Shown in pieces: positions 1 to 12,211 of a stretch of DNA of 64,000 nucleotides. This DNA is from Pinus tabuliformis (Eukaryota; Streptophyta; Pinopsida; Pinales; Pinaceae): contig CM062820.1 in the NCBI GenBank assembly GCA_031772625.1, positions 90,318,988 through 90,382,987 on the forward strand, in the 5' to 3' direction. The notes beneath the pieces were generated by a model. It saw only the letters and a list, made by a program, of their open reading frames with translations. It was not told the DNA's origin and ran no database searches. The first letter of the stretch is position 1, and each line of letters opens with the position of its first letter. The position numbers and the translations under genes are program-made.

Positions 1-1866
1 CAGGCATACTTGGACTGGGAAAGAGAAATACCCTCCTTGGATTGCAAGACTTGAAGACCGAGAAAATAGTGTAAGTGTCCTAAGTCTGTCATTTCAAATT
101 TCCTTTTAAGGCTAGACTTCACATGGTTTATAAGGTTGGGATCACTACCAGTAAGGATAAGATCATCAACATAAAGAACATGGACGATAAGAGAGTTGCC
201 CACTTTCTTGGTGTAGACAATATTGTCAGAATGACACCTAGAAGCCAGATTCTAAAAGAAAGCTATCCATTTTGGCATACCAAGCCCAAGGATCTTGCTT
301 GAGACCATAAAGGGATTTCTTAAGTCGACATACAAGGCTGGAGTCTGTTTGTATGAAGCCAGTGGGTTGTTCCATATAGATTTCTTCATGCAAGTCCCCA
401 TGCAAGAAGGCAGATTTAACATCCATCTGATGGACTTCCCATTTGAAAGAGGCAGCAAGGGAAAGAACAAGGCGGATAGAGTTCATTTTGGCAACAGGGG
501 AGAAGGTTTCAGTGTAGTCAATGCCTTCAACCTGTGAAAAACCTTTAGCAACAAGACGAGCTTTATGTTTATCAACTTTCCCATCTGGTCCATACTTGGT
601 TCTGTAAACCCATTTGCATCTAACAAGTTTTCGTCCCTTTGGTAGAGGAACAAGATCCCATGTATCATTTGCCAACAATGAATGATATTCTTCATTCATA
701 GCTGCTTCCCAATCTGGATGGCCTGAAGCTTCTGCAAAGGTGTCAGGATCATAATTTACTGGAGCTTGAGCCAGTAAAGAAGAGGCTCTCTCGAATTGAG
801 AACGTGTACGTCGCTGATCTGTAGGATCACTGGCAAGATCACCTGCTGCATCTCGAGTAGCACGAACCCATTTTGGAAGATCAGGAGCTAAAGGAGGATC
901 CTGAGATGGTGGGGGAGGATTGTCATCCTCACTTTCATCATCTGAAGAAGAAATGTTTTCAAAGGTAGAAGAGATAGGGAGAGGTGGCACATCCGCTGGA
1001 CTAGGCTCACAGGCCGATATATTTTCATCAAATTTTACATCTCTTCTAATGATAACATTTTTGGACTTAAATGGAATAAGTCTATAGCCTTTGACATCTT
1101 CAGAATATCCAACAAAAGTACATTTTTCACTCTTAGGTTCTAAAGCTTTATGCTTTTCATCTGGAATATGGGCCCACGCTTCACTTCCAAAAACACGAAA
1201 GTGACTTACATCTGGTTTGATTGAGCTCCATGCTTCTTCTGGAGTGATATTCTTTAAAGCCTTAGTAGGAGTGCAATTTATTATGTAATTTGCACAGTTA
1301 ATTGCTTCTGCCCAAAAACTAACACCAAGTCCTTTAGATTGTAGCATACAATTAGCCATTTCCTTTAAGGTGTGATTCTTCCTTTTAGCTACACCATTTT
1401 GTTGTGGAGTATATGGAACAGTATGTTGCATTTGAATTCCATTATCAGTGCAATAGTTGATGAATGTGTTTTTAACATATTCTCCGCCATTATCAGATCT
1501 TAACTTAAGAATTTGATGTCCAGATTGTTTTTCAACAAAGGCCTTGAAGGCCAAAAAAGTGTTAAATACTTCACTCTTGAGTTTTAAGAAGTATACCCAA
1601 GTGCGTCTGGAGAAATCATCAATGAAAGTTAAGAAATACTTGCAGCCAGAGAATGACACAACTGGAAGTGGACCACATAAATCACTATGCACAAGCTGTA
1701 AAGGGGCTGAGGCGTGCCAAGAGGCACGTTTTTCAAAACTGTCCCGATGATGTTTTCCGAGTACACATCCGGAACAAACACCATCTCTGCAAGATACCAT
1801 AGGAAGACCTATCACCATATTTTCTTTACATAGATGCTGAAGGGAGCGATAGTTTAAGTGACCAAA
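1..1866 (-). pseudogene. pol: copia-1 integrase and reverse transcriptase
   Basis: The integrase N-terminal zinc region (final CSGC pair) is followed by the catalytic core: first Asp in HSDLCGPL, second Asp in RSDNGGEY. The third catalytic residue is Lys (GVAKRKN) where the family has Glu, so strand transfer should be dead. A Pro/Asp/Ser-rich linker leads to a reverse transcriptase with the usual LVAKGFSQ and DVKSAFLHGD motifs. The frame is lost at about 238-240 by a small indel, and the catalytic YVDD is read in another frame at 162-173. The RNase H domain is outside the window. Confidence 0.93.
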
Positions 1867-3288
1867 TCACTCATGCCAAAGTTTGCTCACTTCATCGTTA
1901 TGAGCAACAAATACTGAGGGAAGATTTGATGACCCAAAGTTGTGAAACTTATACAACCTTGTAGAATCATCAACAATGCTAGTAGCCAAAATCTGTTTAG
2001 GATCTCTTAAGTCCTTGATTACAACATCATGAGGTGAAAATTCAACGATTTTACCTTCACCTGAATGAGTTATCTGATATATAGATAGAAGGTTGCAGGA
2101 TAAGGTTGGAACACATAATACATCATTAAACTGACCATTGTCTAGATGAACAGTTCCAGTCCCTACAACATTAAGAGATCTATCATCACCAACATATATA
2201 TTTTTGGTGTTACAATCATTTAAAGAAGAAAACATGGCTTTGTTTTTGGCCATGTGATAAGAAGCTCCAGAATCAATGAGCCACTCATGAGAATGAGAAG
2301 AAGAAGATACATTTAATGCATAGCCAGACTGAGATGCTTGACAACCACATGCAGAAAGTGCCATTCCTGAAGATGAAGTTGAAGTTGAAGATTGCCCCAA
2401 ATGGATGTTATGCTTCTTCATTGCTGCTTCCAAGGCTTCCATCTTCTTAAAGCATTTTGATTCTAAGTGGCCATCTCGATTAAAAAAATTGCAATGTCTA
2501 TCAGTCTTCTTCCCTTTGTTTTTATTTGTCTTATCATTTTGTTGAAATGATTTTTCATTTTGGGGCTGAAATTGCTTAGGACCCTTGTTTGGTTTAGGAC
2601 CATTCTTTTTAGGATATGACTTCTTAGGATTCTTTGAATTTGGTTGTTGTTGGGTGGCTAACGCTTTCTTGGAAGAGTTTCCAAGATTAAGAAGACCAAG
2701 GTGTAAGAGTTTTTCTTGTTCTCTTATTAAAGAATCACAAAAGGAGTCAAAGGAAGGGGAATTGTAGTCTGTTCCTTGAGAAATGAAGGCTTCTCTTGTA
2801 GAATGGAAGGTGGAAACAAACACAGAGTAGGCTGGTCCCAACTTTGTAAGAATGGAATAGATAAGGTTACTATCTTCTTTCTTAACTTTAACACCTTCCA
2901 AAAGATATCTAAGGGTCTTGAACTTGGACAAGAAATCTTCAATGCAAGAAAAATTATTAGGGTCCAATGTAGGCAACTCATTTTCAAGTTTATGGGCTCT
3001 AATTTCATTTTTAATTCCAAAAACTTTATTGATTTGTTTCATTGCTTCATCAGGAGTATCAATTTCTGCAATATGGAATCTAAGATCTGGAGAAATAGAC
3101 ATCCCTATCAATCCACGTGCTTGATCTTGCCTATTTTCCCATTTAGCAGCCTTATCTTCATCCTTCGGTTTCTTTTCTTGGCATGAGGCTATTCTGTAGA
3201 GACCTTTACTTCTAAGTAAATCCTCAATGTAAGCCAACTATTGGAAGTAGTTGGTGCTGTCAAGGGTAACTTGGTATTGACTTTCCAT
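1867..3288 (-). pseudogene. gag-pr: copia-1 gag and aspartic protease
   Basis: The N-terminal half is a copia gag of the UBN2 type. It is followed by a Lys/Gln/Asn-rich linker, a CCHC zinc knuckle near residue 265 and a protease with the active-site motif DSGAS. I place the start at the ATG at 3288: the same frame continues upstream of the first long open stretch and is interrupted by TAG at about 3238-3240, probably from a Trp codon. The zinc knuckle has Phe in place of its second Cys, which should abolish zinc binding. The frame ends at TGA (1867-1869) where copia proteins continue, consistent with CGA to TGA, and then enters the integrase frame without a shift. Confidence 0.9.
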
Positions 3289-4209
3289 TTCAATGGAAAC
3301 TGAAGCTAAAGATGCTGAAAATAAGTGTTCCAATGGATAGATCTTGAAAAATTAGGCCGGTTTAAAAAAAACGGCTCTGAAAACAGCTTCCGGATGAAGA
3401 AGTTATGGCTTTTTGAAACAAAAGTTGTTGAAGTTGCCGACGAAGTGCGGGAATGTGCGGAAATGAAAAAGTCCGCCCCCACAAAATGGAGACTTGAACC
3501 CAAGACCTCTACTCTCTTAAAATAGCTTTGAACCAATTGATCTATACAAAAAATTTGAGAGAGAGAGAGAGAGGGGGGGGGGGGCTTTGGGTTGCGTGCT
3601 TGCTTTGAGAAAGCTCTTTTTCCCTACAAAACAAAAAACACAAAACCCAACATGGACATGCAAAGAAAACGAACCTTATGGCTCAAAGTTAGCTTTAGCC
3701 GAAAAACTAAATATTTTCAAAAATGAACCTTGCTGCTCAAAGTTAGCTTTGGCCGGAACTAAATATTTTCCTCAATGTTTCTGATTTTCCGAGATCACCC
3801 TAAGGCGCAGGGAAAAGAGCATACACATGAGAAAAATCCTTCCTTTCTATTTCTGATTTGCCCAGATCGCACAGAGTCGCAGGGAAAAGAGCATACGCAG
3901 AAATGAAAGGTATAGATCCAGTAATAAAAAGGCTAAATAAACCGAAACCAAAATAAACAGAGAGAAAATAACAATAAACTGCAAATAAACACTGTATACC
4001 TCCAGATCTTAAAAATGACGAAGGTAGGGCTATCGGAAACCTTTTCGCATGAAACAAAAGGGGTTCCTCACTGGAACAGATGCTCCCAACACAACAGAGT
4101 AGTCCTCTCGGCTCGAAAGTAGTCAGAAACAACAGATCTAGGAAACGGCAGTCGGATGCAGTTCTACCTGCTTCAGATTTGGATCACCAACGGACGCGGC
4201 CCTCAAATA
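3289..4209 (-). other. Untranslated leader of copia-1 with internal duplications
   Basis: About 920 bp between the primer site and gag without a convincing reading frame. It holds two short tandem duplications: a unit containing CTCAAAGTTAGCTTT (about 3670-3725 and 3720-3775), and one containing CGCAGGGAAAAGAGCATAC (about 3777-3830 and 3850-3900). A purine run, (GA)n followed by G11, lies at about 3557-3582. Confidence 0.6.
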
Positions 4210-4221
4210 GCTCTGATACCA
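4210..4221 (-). promoter_or_regulatory. Primer binding site of copia-1 (initiator tRNA-Met)
   Basis: Minus-strand TGGTATCAGAGC is the standard plant copia primer site complementary to the 3' end of initiator tRNA-Met. It directly abuts the LTR end at 4222, which fixes that LTR boundary. Confidence 0.9.
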
Positions 4222-4674
4222 TGTAGGAATTTACAAGGTAAGTTCCTTAGACAGAACACCAAAATGACACCGCTCACAACTAGATCGCAGATCAATACAC
4301 CAGTATTTTGACGTGGTTAAAACCCTCAAAGAGGGAAACAGTCCACGGCCTGAGCCAACGCGGCCACTTCAGGCAATTTATTAATAAAAGAATGAAAATT
4401 TACATATGTTTCTCTCATGCACGGATTACCCTACAAATGACCCTCCACGCGCTTTAAATATAATTCATGGACCAATCGGGTGTCAAGCCACGGATCAAGT
4501 GTCGGTAATACCGAGGAGAGAATGAACCGTCGGATCACTACGTATCGTGACCGCCGAATTGTAAGTTACAAAATGTACAACGGTAAAGAAACACACTTTA
4601 CCTAACTCTATACCTAACTCTATACTAGACCAAGTTGTACTTAACTATTTCCTATGTGTCGGAATATCCTAACA
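4222..4674 (-). repeat. 5' LTR of copia-1
   Basis: The 453-bp stretch sits between the primer binding site and the interrupted gypsy integrase. On the minus strand it starts TGTTAGG and ends CCTACA, the usual TG...CA ends with a short imperfect inverted repeat. It carries the promoter and polyadenylation signals of the element by analogy with other LTRs. I cannot compare it with its 3' partner because that lies outside the window. Confidence 0.85.
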
Positions 4675-5084
4675 TCCAGCATCTTTTTAATGATATTAAC
4701 CAAAGATTTGTTGGAAGACTCCGCCAATCCATTGCCTTGCGGATGATAGGCGGTTGAGTGCCCCAAAGTAATATGATATTTACTACAAAACTCAACCATC
4801 CTTTTTGACTTGAAAGCTGTTGCGTTATCAGTGATTAACTTATTTGGGCAACCAAAACGAGACAAAATATTATTTTCTAGGAATGAAATTATTACCGCAT
4901 CCGTAGCTTGCCTAGTGGGAATTGCTTCGATCCATTTTGTGAAGTAATCTGTTGCTGTGAGGATCCATCTATGCTGACCTGAAGAAGAAGGATGAATTTC
5001 ACCAATGAAATCCAACCCCCACTGCTGAAAAGGGGCATTCACCTCAATGGGCTTAAGTGGCAAAGGCTGTAATTTTTGTTTCCC
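4675..5084 (-). pseudogene. int: gypsy-1 integrase core, cut by copia-1
   Basis: Catalytic DDE core: Asp in WGLDFIGEI, Asp in LITDNATAFKS, Glu in GNGLAESSNKSL, all present. Coding sequence stops at 4675 where the copia-1 LTR begins. The rest of the integrase should lie on the far side of copia-1, outside the window. The reading frame does run on to 4641, but those residues are LTR sequence. Confidence 0.92.
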
Positions 5085-6233
5085 TTAAAAAATCTGGCAG
5101 TTATGACAGCTCTTAACAGTCTTGAACACATCAGCAAACAATGTTGGCCAATAGTATCCAGCCCTCAAAATTTTATTTGCCGTTGTTTTCCAAAAAAGGT
5201 GACTACCACAATCTCCTTTATGGAAATCCTCCATGACCTGCTTCGCTTCTTCTTCCACCAAACAATTTAACAAAACACCACTAGGATCTTTCCAATAAAG
5301 TGCAGAATTCAAAATACAAAACTTAGCGGCCTTCAACTTAAGAGTTCTTGCTTTGTTTCTAGCCATACCCGGTGGTGCGAACAAATTTTGAAGGACATAC
5401 ATAATATCTAAATACCATGGAGAAAGAATAAACATTTCTGATACCTGAAGTGACGAACTTTCCTCATTTTCATCGGACATAGCAGTGATCAGATTTATGT
5501 CTAAGACGTGCAGATTTGATTCAGCCATCAACTTCGCCAAACCTTGACCTTTAACAAGCTTTTTGGGCCTTGTTTCCACATCATACTCCAGCAAAGCTGC
5601 TATCCACTTGCCACGTCTTCCTTCAGGATTGGTCTGAACCAAAACATCTTTGACAGCAGCATTAGGAACATAAGCCAAAATATGAGAATGCAGAATGCAC
5701 ACACGGAAATCTTTCAGTGCTTTTACAAGTTCAAGGGCTTGCTTCTCAATAATATTGTATTTCAAAGCAGCATCTCTTATAGTCTGGCTGAAAAAAGCAA
5801 TGGGTCTTTCATGCTCATCTTTTTTCTGCATTAACATAACTGCCATAGTATGCTCTGAAGCAAATGAAGGCAATATAAAATCTTGAGTATAATTCGGGCT
5901 GATTAGAGCTGGAGCCGAGGAAAGAGCCAATTGTACTAAATTGAAAGATTTTACAGCCTCTTTCGTCCATGACACTTGGCTGTCATTCTTAAGCATGTTT
6001 GTAATCTCCCTTAGATGTTCAACAAGATTAGGAACAAAGCGACGTAGAAAATTCATATTACCATTAAACGATTGGATCTCCTTCTTATTCCGGGGCAGGT
6101 CAATTTGTTGAATCGCTTCCACACGTGATAGATCAATTCGGATGCCATCTTTTGAGATAGTGTGACCAAGTAGTTTGCCTTCATCCATGGCAAACAAACT
6201 CTTCTTAGGATTCAGTGACACACCATACTTTTT
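5085..6233 (-). pseudogene. pol: gypsy-1 reverse transcriptase thumb, RNase H and integrase zinc finger
   Basis: Starts with the thumb (NPKKSLFAM, LLGHTISKDGI) and the connection. Next is a gypsy RNase H region that keeps the Glu helix (IIEKQALELVKAL) but has Ser where the first catalytic Asp (HTDAS-like) is expected, so it may be inactive or replaced in function by the upstream RNase H. After a spacer comes an HHCC integrase zinc finger (His at HKGDCGSHLF, Cys at SCHNC). TAA at 5085-5087 interrupts the frame just before the integrase core. Confidence 0.9.
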
Positions 6234-6685
6234 TCACTTTTCAAAGACAATTTTCAAATGATACAAGTGTTCTTCATCTGATTTGGAAAACACGGTCAAA
6301 TCATTAAGGTACACAACCAAAAAGACATCCTTCTCATTTGCGAAAGCCAAGTCCATTGCCCGCTGAAAAGTGGCACCCGCGTTCTTCAAACCGAAAGGAA
6401 TTTTTACATAATGAAATGTTCCCCACGGAGTAGTGAACGCTGTTTTGTCTCGGTCATCTTCATGGACTAAAATTTGGTTATATCCGGAATAACCATCGAG
6501 TAGTGACATGCGAGATGCTCCACCAACTCGTTGAAGTATGTGATCCATTTTGGGAAGCAGATAATTATCCTTCAATGAAACTTTGTTGAGATTTCGAAAA
6601 TCAATGCACAAACGAATCTCACCAGTCTTCTTTCGCACGGGCACCAAATTAGATATCCAATCAGAAAAACGAATGGAGCAATAAT
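6234..6685 (-). pseudogene. rt: gypsy-1 reverse transcriptase, palm and fingers
   Basis: Has the standard gypsy motifs: SNLVPVRKK, RLCIDFRNLNK, LPKMDHIL, LLDGYSGYNQI, FGLKNAGATFQRAMD. The catalytic YxDD box reads YLND, so the first of the two paired Asp residues is Asn (a G-to-A change on the coding strand), which should remove polymerase activity. The frame stops at TGA 6234-6236 and continues in the same frame afterwards. Confidence 0.92.
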
Positions 6686-8041
6686 TCATGATTTGTACAA
6701 CCTGTTAACTTCCTTCTCAATAGATGGCAGTAATTTTGGATTAAGCCTTCTTAACTTCTGTCTGAAAGGTTTTTGATTAGGCTTAATAGGAATAGTGTGC
6801 TGAATTATATTGGTATCATATGTCTTCAAATCAGAATAGTCCCAAGAAAACACATCGGAAAAAGAGGACAAAAGATTGATATATTTGGCCTTTACCTTTG
6901 GTGACAATGCTTTGGACAGCTTTACCATCTTCGGATGCTTGGCTGTTCCAATGTTCACATCTTCAACCCTCTTTTCTATTGGTTGCAATGTTGGTTTGCG
7001 GGCTACGTCATCATGATCAAAGAGTTCTTCTAAAGGTATCAAACCTTTAGGAATCACATTATCTTTGATCTGCAACACTTCCATTTGATTGATCTGCACA
7101 TCATCTTTGCCATCATCATGCTCTACATCAATTGAGGTATCTTTGAATTTACCTTTGTTTTGCAGAAAATCATTGATCTCCTCATCATCTTGGAAAACTT
7201 GCCAATATCTTTGATTGTCCGGGACAGTCGGATGGTGCTTCACACGGATTTCAAATTTATTGCTAGAGTTCATAGGAATCTTCAAATTACTTGCTGCCTT
7301 AGCAAGTGCATCAACAATACTGTTTTGAATACGAGGCACACACGTCAAAGTGTAATCTGAAAAAAGCTTCAAAATGTCTAGAACAACATTCCGGTATGCC
7401 CGCATCCGAGGATGCTTTGCTTGATATTCGCCTTTAACTTGCTTAATCACCAATTTGGAGTCACCATATACAACAATCCTCTTAGCATTCAACTTTCTTA
7501 AGATCTTTAGGCCAGCAATCAAAGCCTCATACTCAGCTTCATTGTTTGAGCAATCAAAAGCAAGTTTGTAGGAACATACCTGCACATTACTCGGCACTTT
7601 GTTTGGAGCGGAAAAAGGACTGTGTACCCAAATTCCAATTCCAGCACCATCATTTCCTACTGCGCCATCGAAATCCATGGTCCATAGGCCATCTTCCTCT
7701 TCTTCTAAGTGTTGAAACTCTTTCTCCTCTGTTTTTCTTGCTTGCTGTCCATCATCTTTTTCTGATTGTTGAACGTTCTTTCCATTTTCTTGTCCTTCTC
7801 TCTTCAAAAATTCTCTGAAATTTTCTACTATTTCTGGAATATCATCTACTACAACTAATGGACTATCAATATCATTGTAACTATCTGAATACAAAACAAA
7901 AGACTCGAGATCTTTATGTACATAATTAATCGAATGATTAATTGGTTTCTCCTTGCTTGTAATCATATATTTCATTTTCTGCTCACAATACAATTTTCTC
8001 ATTTGGCCAAACACTGGAATCGTCGCATAGGAGAAATCAAG
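6686..8041 (-). pseudogene. gypsy-1 extra RNase H domain and N-terminal part of reverse transcriptase
   Basis: Between protease and reverse transcriptase sits a complete RNase H-like domain: first Asp in MDFDGAVGNDGAG, Glu in NNEAEYEALIAGL, Asp in YGDSKLVI, final Asp in IVDALAKAA. It is of the plant/archaeal RVT_3 type, unlike the element's own RNase H downstream. It is followed by about 150 residues leading into the reverse transcriptase (HTIPIKPNQKPFRQKLRR). The frame ends in TGA at about 6686-6688, and a one-base loss nearby (about 6675) moves the coding sequence to the next frame. Confidence 0.88.
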
Positions 8042-8508
8042 CTACACAGTTCCTTTGATCTTTTCTCCCCAAGACCTTGAAAGAAGCATACCGAATCGGG
8101 GAGGAATGTCTGCTATAACAATATCCATTAAAATATTCTTAGCCAGAATCTGATCCAAACTAACCACCAAGTCTTTAATAAGCCCAATACATCTCACCCT
8201 GCTGGAATCAAATGAATAGAGATCATGGTACTTCCTGGTAATGTCCAAACCCAACTTCTCTATGATAGATTTTGGCATAAGATTGTGGGAGGCACCGGAA
8301 TCGAACATAGCATTATGCAAAACAAACTCATGCACTCTCAAACTGATATAAAAAGGAGGAACATCACTGTTGGGAGACTCACCATTCAATGCTGGTCCAA
8401 ACATCAGTTCAGGTTTATCATCTTCCACACTCACCATGTTGGACATTGGATCAAAATTCAGAATTTTGGAAACCTGCCCTCTATAATCGTTGTTCCTCAT
8501 AAGCTATG
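8042..8508 (-). pseudogene. pr: gypsy-1 aspartic protease
   Basis: Retropepsin-like domain with the active-site sequence FDSGASHNLMP about 65 residues in and the second conserved strand (ILMDIVIADIPPRFGMLL) near the end. An in-frame TAG lies close to the start (about 8504-8506). The domain ends at TAG 8042-8044, which is in frame with the following RNase H segment, so the original protein was continuous. Confidence 0.88.
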
Positions 8509-9102
8509 TCAAAGGAATACCTTCAATTTAGAAATTTCATTTTCTAAACTAAAAGTGGAAGTCTTCTCTACCTCTTTAGCTGGAACTTCTTTCTTCTCAG
8601 CTTTATCTTTTGGTGCAATGGGCTGATTAACTCGTTCATTTTCTGGTGGAGTTTTGGTAGGCATTGGATTAGCAACTTCTTTGCCTTTATTTGGTGCAAC
8701 CGACGACTCATTCTTAGATGCTGGAACTTCCTTTCTCTTTTGGATTGGATTGATGGGGACATTTCTGTTTCGTAATGAATACTGACGCTGCTGGGTGGAC
8801 AAGGCATGCATATACCCTCTTTGATACTCATCCGAATCCTCTTCAAGAGTTGTGTCATTCGACAAAATAAAATCTGCATCATGCTGTACTGCTGAACTTT
8901 CTGCATATTCATCATCTTCAGTGATAAATGTGGGCATATCATCAGTAGTGAAGAAGTGATTTTCTTCTCCTATTACATGGTATTCATCATCAGATTCAGG
9001 TCTAACAAAATTCTGCTAAAGAGGTGTCTTTACTTGCTGTTGTTGTGATGCCGTTTCTTATGCTCGCTGTTCACGCTGTTTGATCCTGAATTGTGGCTGC
9101 TA
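8509..9102 (-). pseudogene. gypsy-1 gag-protease linker
   Basis: Continues the gag frame through a Gln-rich segment with two more stops (TAA near 9058, TAG near 9018), then an acidic and a Lys/Pro/Glu-rich low-complexity segment that ends at 8509. A frameshift at about 8508 moves the coding sequence into the protease frame. No known domain; probably a spacer in the polyprotein. Confidence 0.7.
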
Positions 9103-10440
9103 CTAGCCACGGAAATTGGGATTCCGAATCTGCGGTTCAGGCTTATCTAGTGTCAACCTTTCAATCATCTTTTCTACCTTGCGTAGCACCTGATATGAGG
9201 TAGAAGCTTCCTCCTTTATTGAGACTTTCTTTTCAGCTTTCATTCTAGCTCGCTTGTCATTCAAATTTGCCTCAACACTAACGGCAATTTTCTGCATCTC
9301 TTCTAAGGTAGCTGGATCTCTCTCCCTTAACTGATAAGCCATGTCTAGATCAAAGCCATCTGGGAACTTAAGCAAAGCTGATCTTCTAGTTGGCTTTAAA
9401 TCATCTGGAATTGCATTATAAACCGTATTGAATCTAATACAATAGTCTTGAACGGACTCACCAGCATTTCGCTTGATCTTGGTATATTCGGAAGTGATTT
9501 GCAGCGGGTCTTTCTTTACTTCGCAGCGTTCCAAAAACTGTCTTTTAAGATCTTCTAATGTAGGAACACTTCTGGCCAGCAAAGCTCTGAACCATTTTCT
9601 TACCTCGCCACCGAAAGTCTGCACGAATAACCTCATGGTCACATTTTCTTCATCGATCTCATGAAGATCGAAGAAATCTGTCATTTTGTCCACGTGTTGT
9701 TGAGCTGTGATACCCTGAGGTGTGCCATCAAACAAAGGAATTTTGCTCTGATAATCTGTTGGCATGTCATTCAAAACTTGAGGCAGTGCGAGAGGTGCAA
9801 ACCGAGCAGCTATTGCTCTTGGTGGATTTGGTTTGGGGGATGATGGAGGGGTGGGAGTAGCTGATGTGTGAGGTGTATGAGGAGGTGTATGCGGAGGTGA
9901 AACAATTTTAGATGTAGAAGGAGTAGATGGAGGTGAATTTACAATAGTCTTTTGATCAGCAATATTAGGCTGCGGGGGAAGGGTGGGAATGAAGGGAGGT
10001 TCAGTAGGGATTTTCGAAGCGGATGTCGTTACGGAAGATCCGAGGGTTGCAGATGCAACTTCTAGGAAATCAGCGATATTTGAAACGTGAATTTCTCTCT
10101 GAAGGTGCCTCAAGATAAAATTCTCAATTGATTTTTTATTTCTTTCAACTTCAAGAGCTACAGCAAAGTCAGGATTTGGAACTATAGAACCAAGAGCACT
10201 TTCGGATTTGGTTTCAAATAATGACAATTCAAAATTTTCATCAAAATCAAGTTCTTCAAGATATTTAAAAATTGCCAGACATGAACGAGACTTAAACACA
10301 GGAGTGACGGGGCTTTCTTGACGAACAATTCTTGAGATCAGATTAGGATTCTTGTAGAAAGGAGGAGGATTTGGATCAGGATTAGCTCTGGTATATCTCT
10401 TTGAAGCCAGCGTGTTATTTTCAAGAAATCAAAGGAACAT
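9103..10440 (-). pseudogene. gag: gypsy-1 gag
   Basis: I place the start at the ATG at 10440. Three codons later a TGA interrupts the frame, probably from CGA, and the frame is then open to 9103. A Pro/Ser/Thr-rich N-terminal part leads to the retrotransposon gag capsid domain in the last about 220 residues (features such as KIPLFDGTPQG, RKWFRALL and GESVQDYCIRF). No zinc knuckle is visible, which is usual for Tat/Ogre-type gag. The frame ends in two adjacent TAG codons, both in places where Gln would be expected. Confidence 0.88.
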
Positions 10441-10681
10441 GGACAGCTTATTCAACCTTTCAGATTCTAAACTTATCATCCAAAGCTTAGAATTCTCAAA
10501 TGTACAGGGGTGATTTACAGGTCAAGTGTCACGATTACAAGCTAGACCGGAGATTGATTGAAGCAGCATTTATCTACTTGCGTTGATGCAAAGCAAAAGC
10601 GTTTCGAAGGTTACTTGGCATAACTTCAGGCTTCGTCTATAGCTTAGAAAACCAATGACATCAACAAGCAAACCATTTTTT
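10441..10681 (-). other. Short leader between the primer site and gag of gypsy-1
   Basis: About 240 bp with no recognised element. The gag frame cannot be extended into it past the ATG at 10440. Confidence 0.5.
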
Positions 10682-10699
10682 TCCCCAGTGGAGTCGCCA
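10682..10699 (-). promoter_or_regulatory. Primer binding site of gypsy-1 (tRNA-Arg type)
   Basis: The minus strand reads TGGCGACTCCACTGGGGA, the type of site complementary to tRNA-Arg that Tat/Ogre-like gypsy elements use. A three-base spacer (TAG) separates it from the LTR end. Confidence 0.75.
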
Positions 10700-12211
10700 C
10701 TACGTTAGAGCCTAGATTTGTCTCAAGCTGAAAATACAAGGTTCTAGGTCCACATCAAACCACGCTCAGCCTCGTAGCTAGCCCTACGAGGACAGGAGAG
10801 GGCTCTCTCTGGGTCAATCTCGGCAAAAGGTAATCAATGAGGCTCGAGATGACTAAATTTGCAACTGATCTTAGGCTAGGTATTAAGTGCAGGGATTTGA
10901 TTTGAGTTTTTTAGGGTTTTGTTGAAAAAATGGGAAAGGCAAATTTGGGCTCGGGGATGAGGCACAGTTTCTGTAGAGGTTTGATTGGGGCAAGGACGGC
11001 AATCGTTTTGATACTTTAAAGCAAGTGAGATAAATATATCAGACAGGTGAGGAGCTAAGGAGAGTAAGAGAGTCTCAAGGATTCTCCTTAAACTGAAGAA
11101 AACATGAAAATTTAAACAAATTCAAAGGTAGAGCATAACAGTTATGGATTCCACCTTAATCACTCATTTGTTTCAAATTAAGAAGAAGAAGCATGAAAAT
11201 GATACACATAATACTAGATAAACTTACAATTACTCAGAGAGGCACACCATCAAAACATAAAGCCACATGGATCCCAAACAGTGCTGCAAAACCCTGGTCT
11301 TTCCTTTGCCAAAACTGCAGAAATGAATGTACAATAGAGTGTCAAGCTTTTCCCAAGAGTCCAACCCTGAAAATGACTTAGAAATTACATAATATAGACA
11401 ATCCAACCTCTTCCCTTGCCTCTAGGGGTCGAGCTCATCCTTCTAGGAGCTGTTTGAACCAATTCTAAACAAAGCACTAAAATCTAGGCAATCAAAACAA
11501 CTTGCCTCTATAAGGTAGGAAACTGATTCATTCATTAAATTTTCACTCTTTGGTGATTGAATCCTCTAGAACAAGTAACTAAGTGTCAAAATTACATCAT
11601 GTTCACTCAATTACATCAAGATAGGTCAAAAATAACATCACAAAGCAAAACTAGTCAAACTGGCCAAATTTCTGAGTTGGAAGATGAAAAATTAGGAAAA
11701 AAACCTCTATGCGCCACGCTAATTTCTGTATGTGTCGCGCTACTTCGCTGCTGATTTTGAGGCACTTGCTGAAGTCCAAATTGAGCTCAAGTGTGCTTGT
11801 TGGAAAGCCCTACCTGTCTTCTTTCCAACCCAAGTGGTATTTCTGAATTTGGTGCCCATTGCCCCTCCAAAACCTCAATCTCCCAAGACTGCTTCCTGTG
11901 TGTGAAATTAGGGGCAGAAAGGTCATTTTTAGAGTGTTTTTTGACCTCCTGAGGACTCAAAACTTGCCCAAATTTCTTTACCAAGCACCAACAGTCATGA
12001 TTTTCCATGAAAAATCCAAAACTATAAACTTTTTTGCATTTGGAGCCTCCTATTGTAAGCGCGCGCCACGTGGCACGATGCACAGGGAGAAAAACCTTGT
12101 TTTTTGCAGAAAAATTTCCAAAAATACCAAAAATGCCCCAAATTTCTTGAAATTTGGGCTGGAGCTTCTCTATCAAGTTTTATTCTGGGCTAAAGAGGCC
12201 TCGTCCAATAT

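Larger units (their letters stand above)
1..4674 (-). mobile_element. Ty1/copia LTR retrotransposon copia-1, 3' part outside the window
   Basis: Domain order on the minus strand is LTR, tRNA-Met primer site, leader, gag, protease, integrase and reverse transcriptase, which is the Ty1/copia order. The RNase H region and 3' LTR lie beyond base 1. The outer LTR edge at 4674 joins directly to gypsy integrase coding sequence, so the element is inserted in gypsy-1 and is younger than it. The gag-pol frame runs 3288 to 238 with two internal stops, then is shifted near 238. The flanking bases TCCAG (4675-4679) are the expected target-site duplication, but the partner copy is outside the window. Confidence 0.93.
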
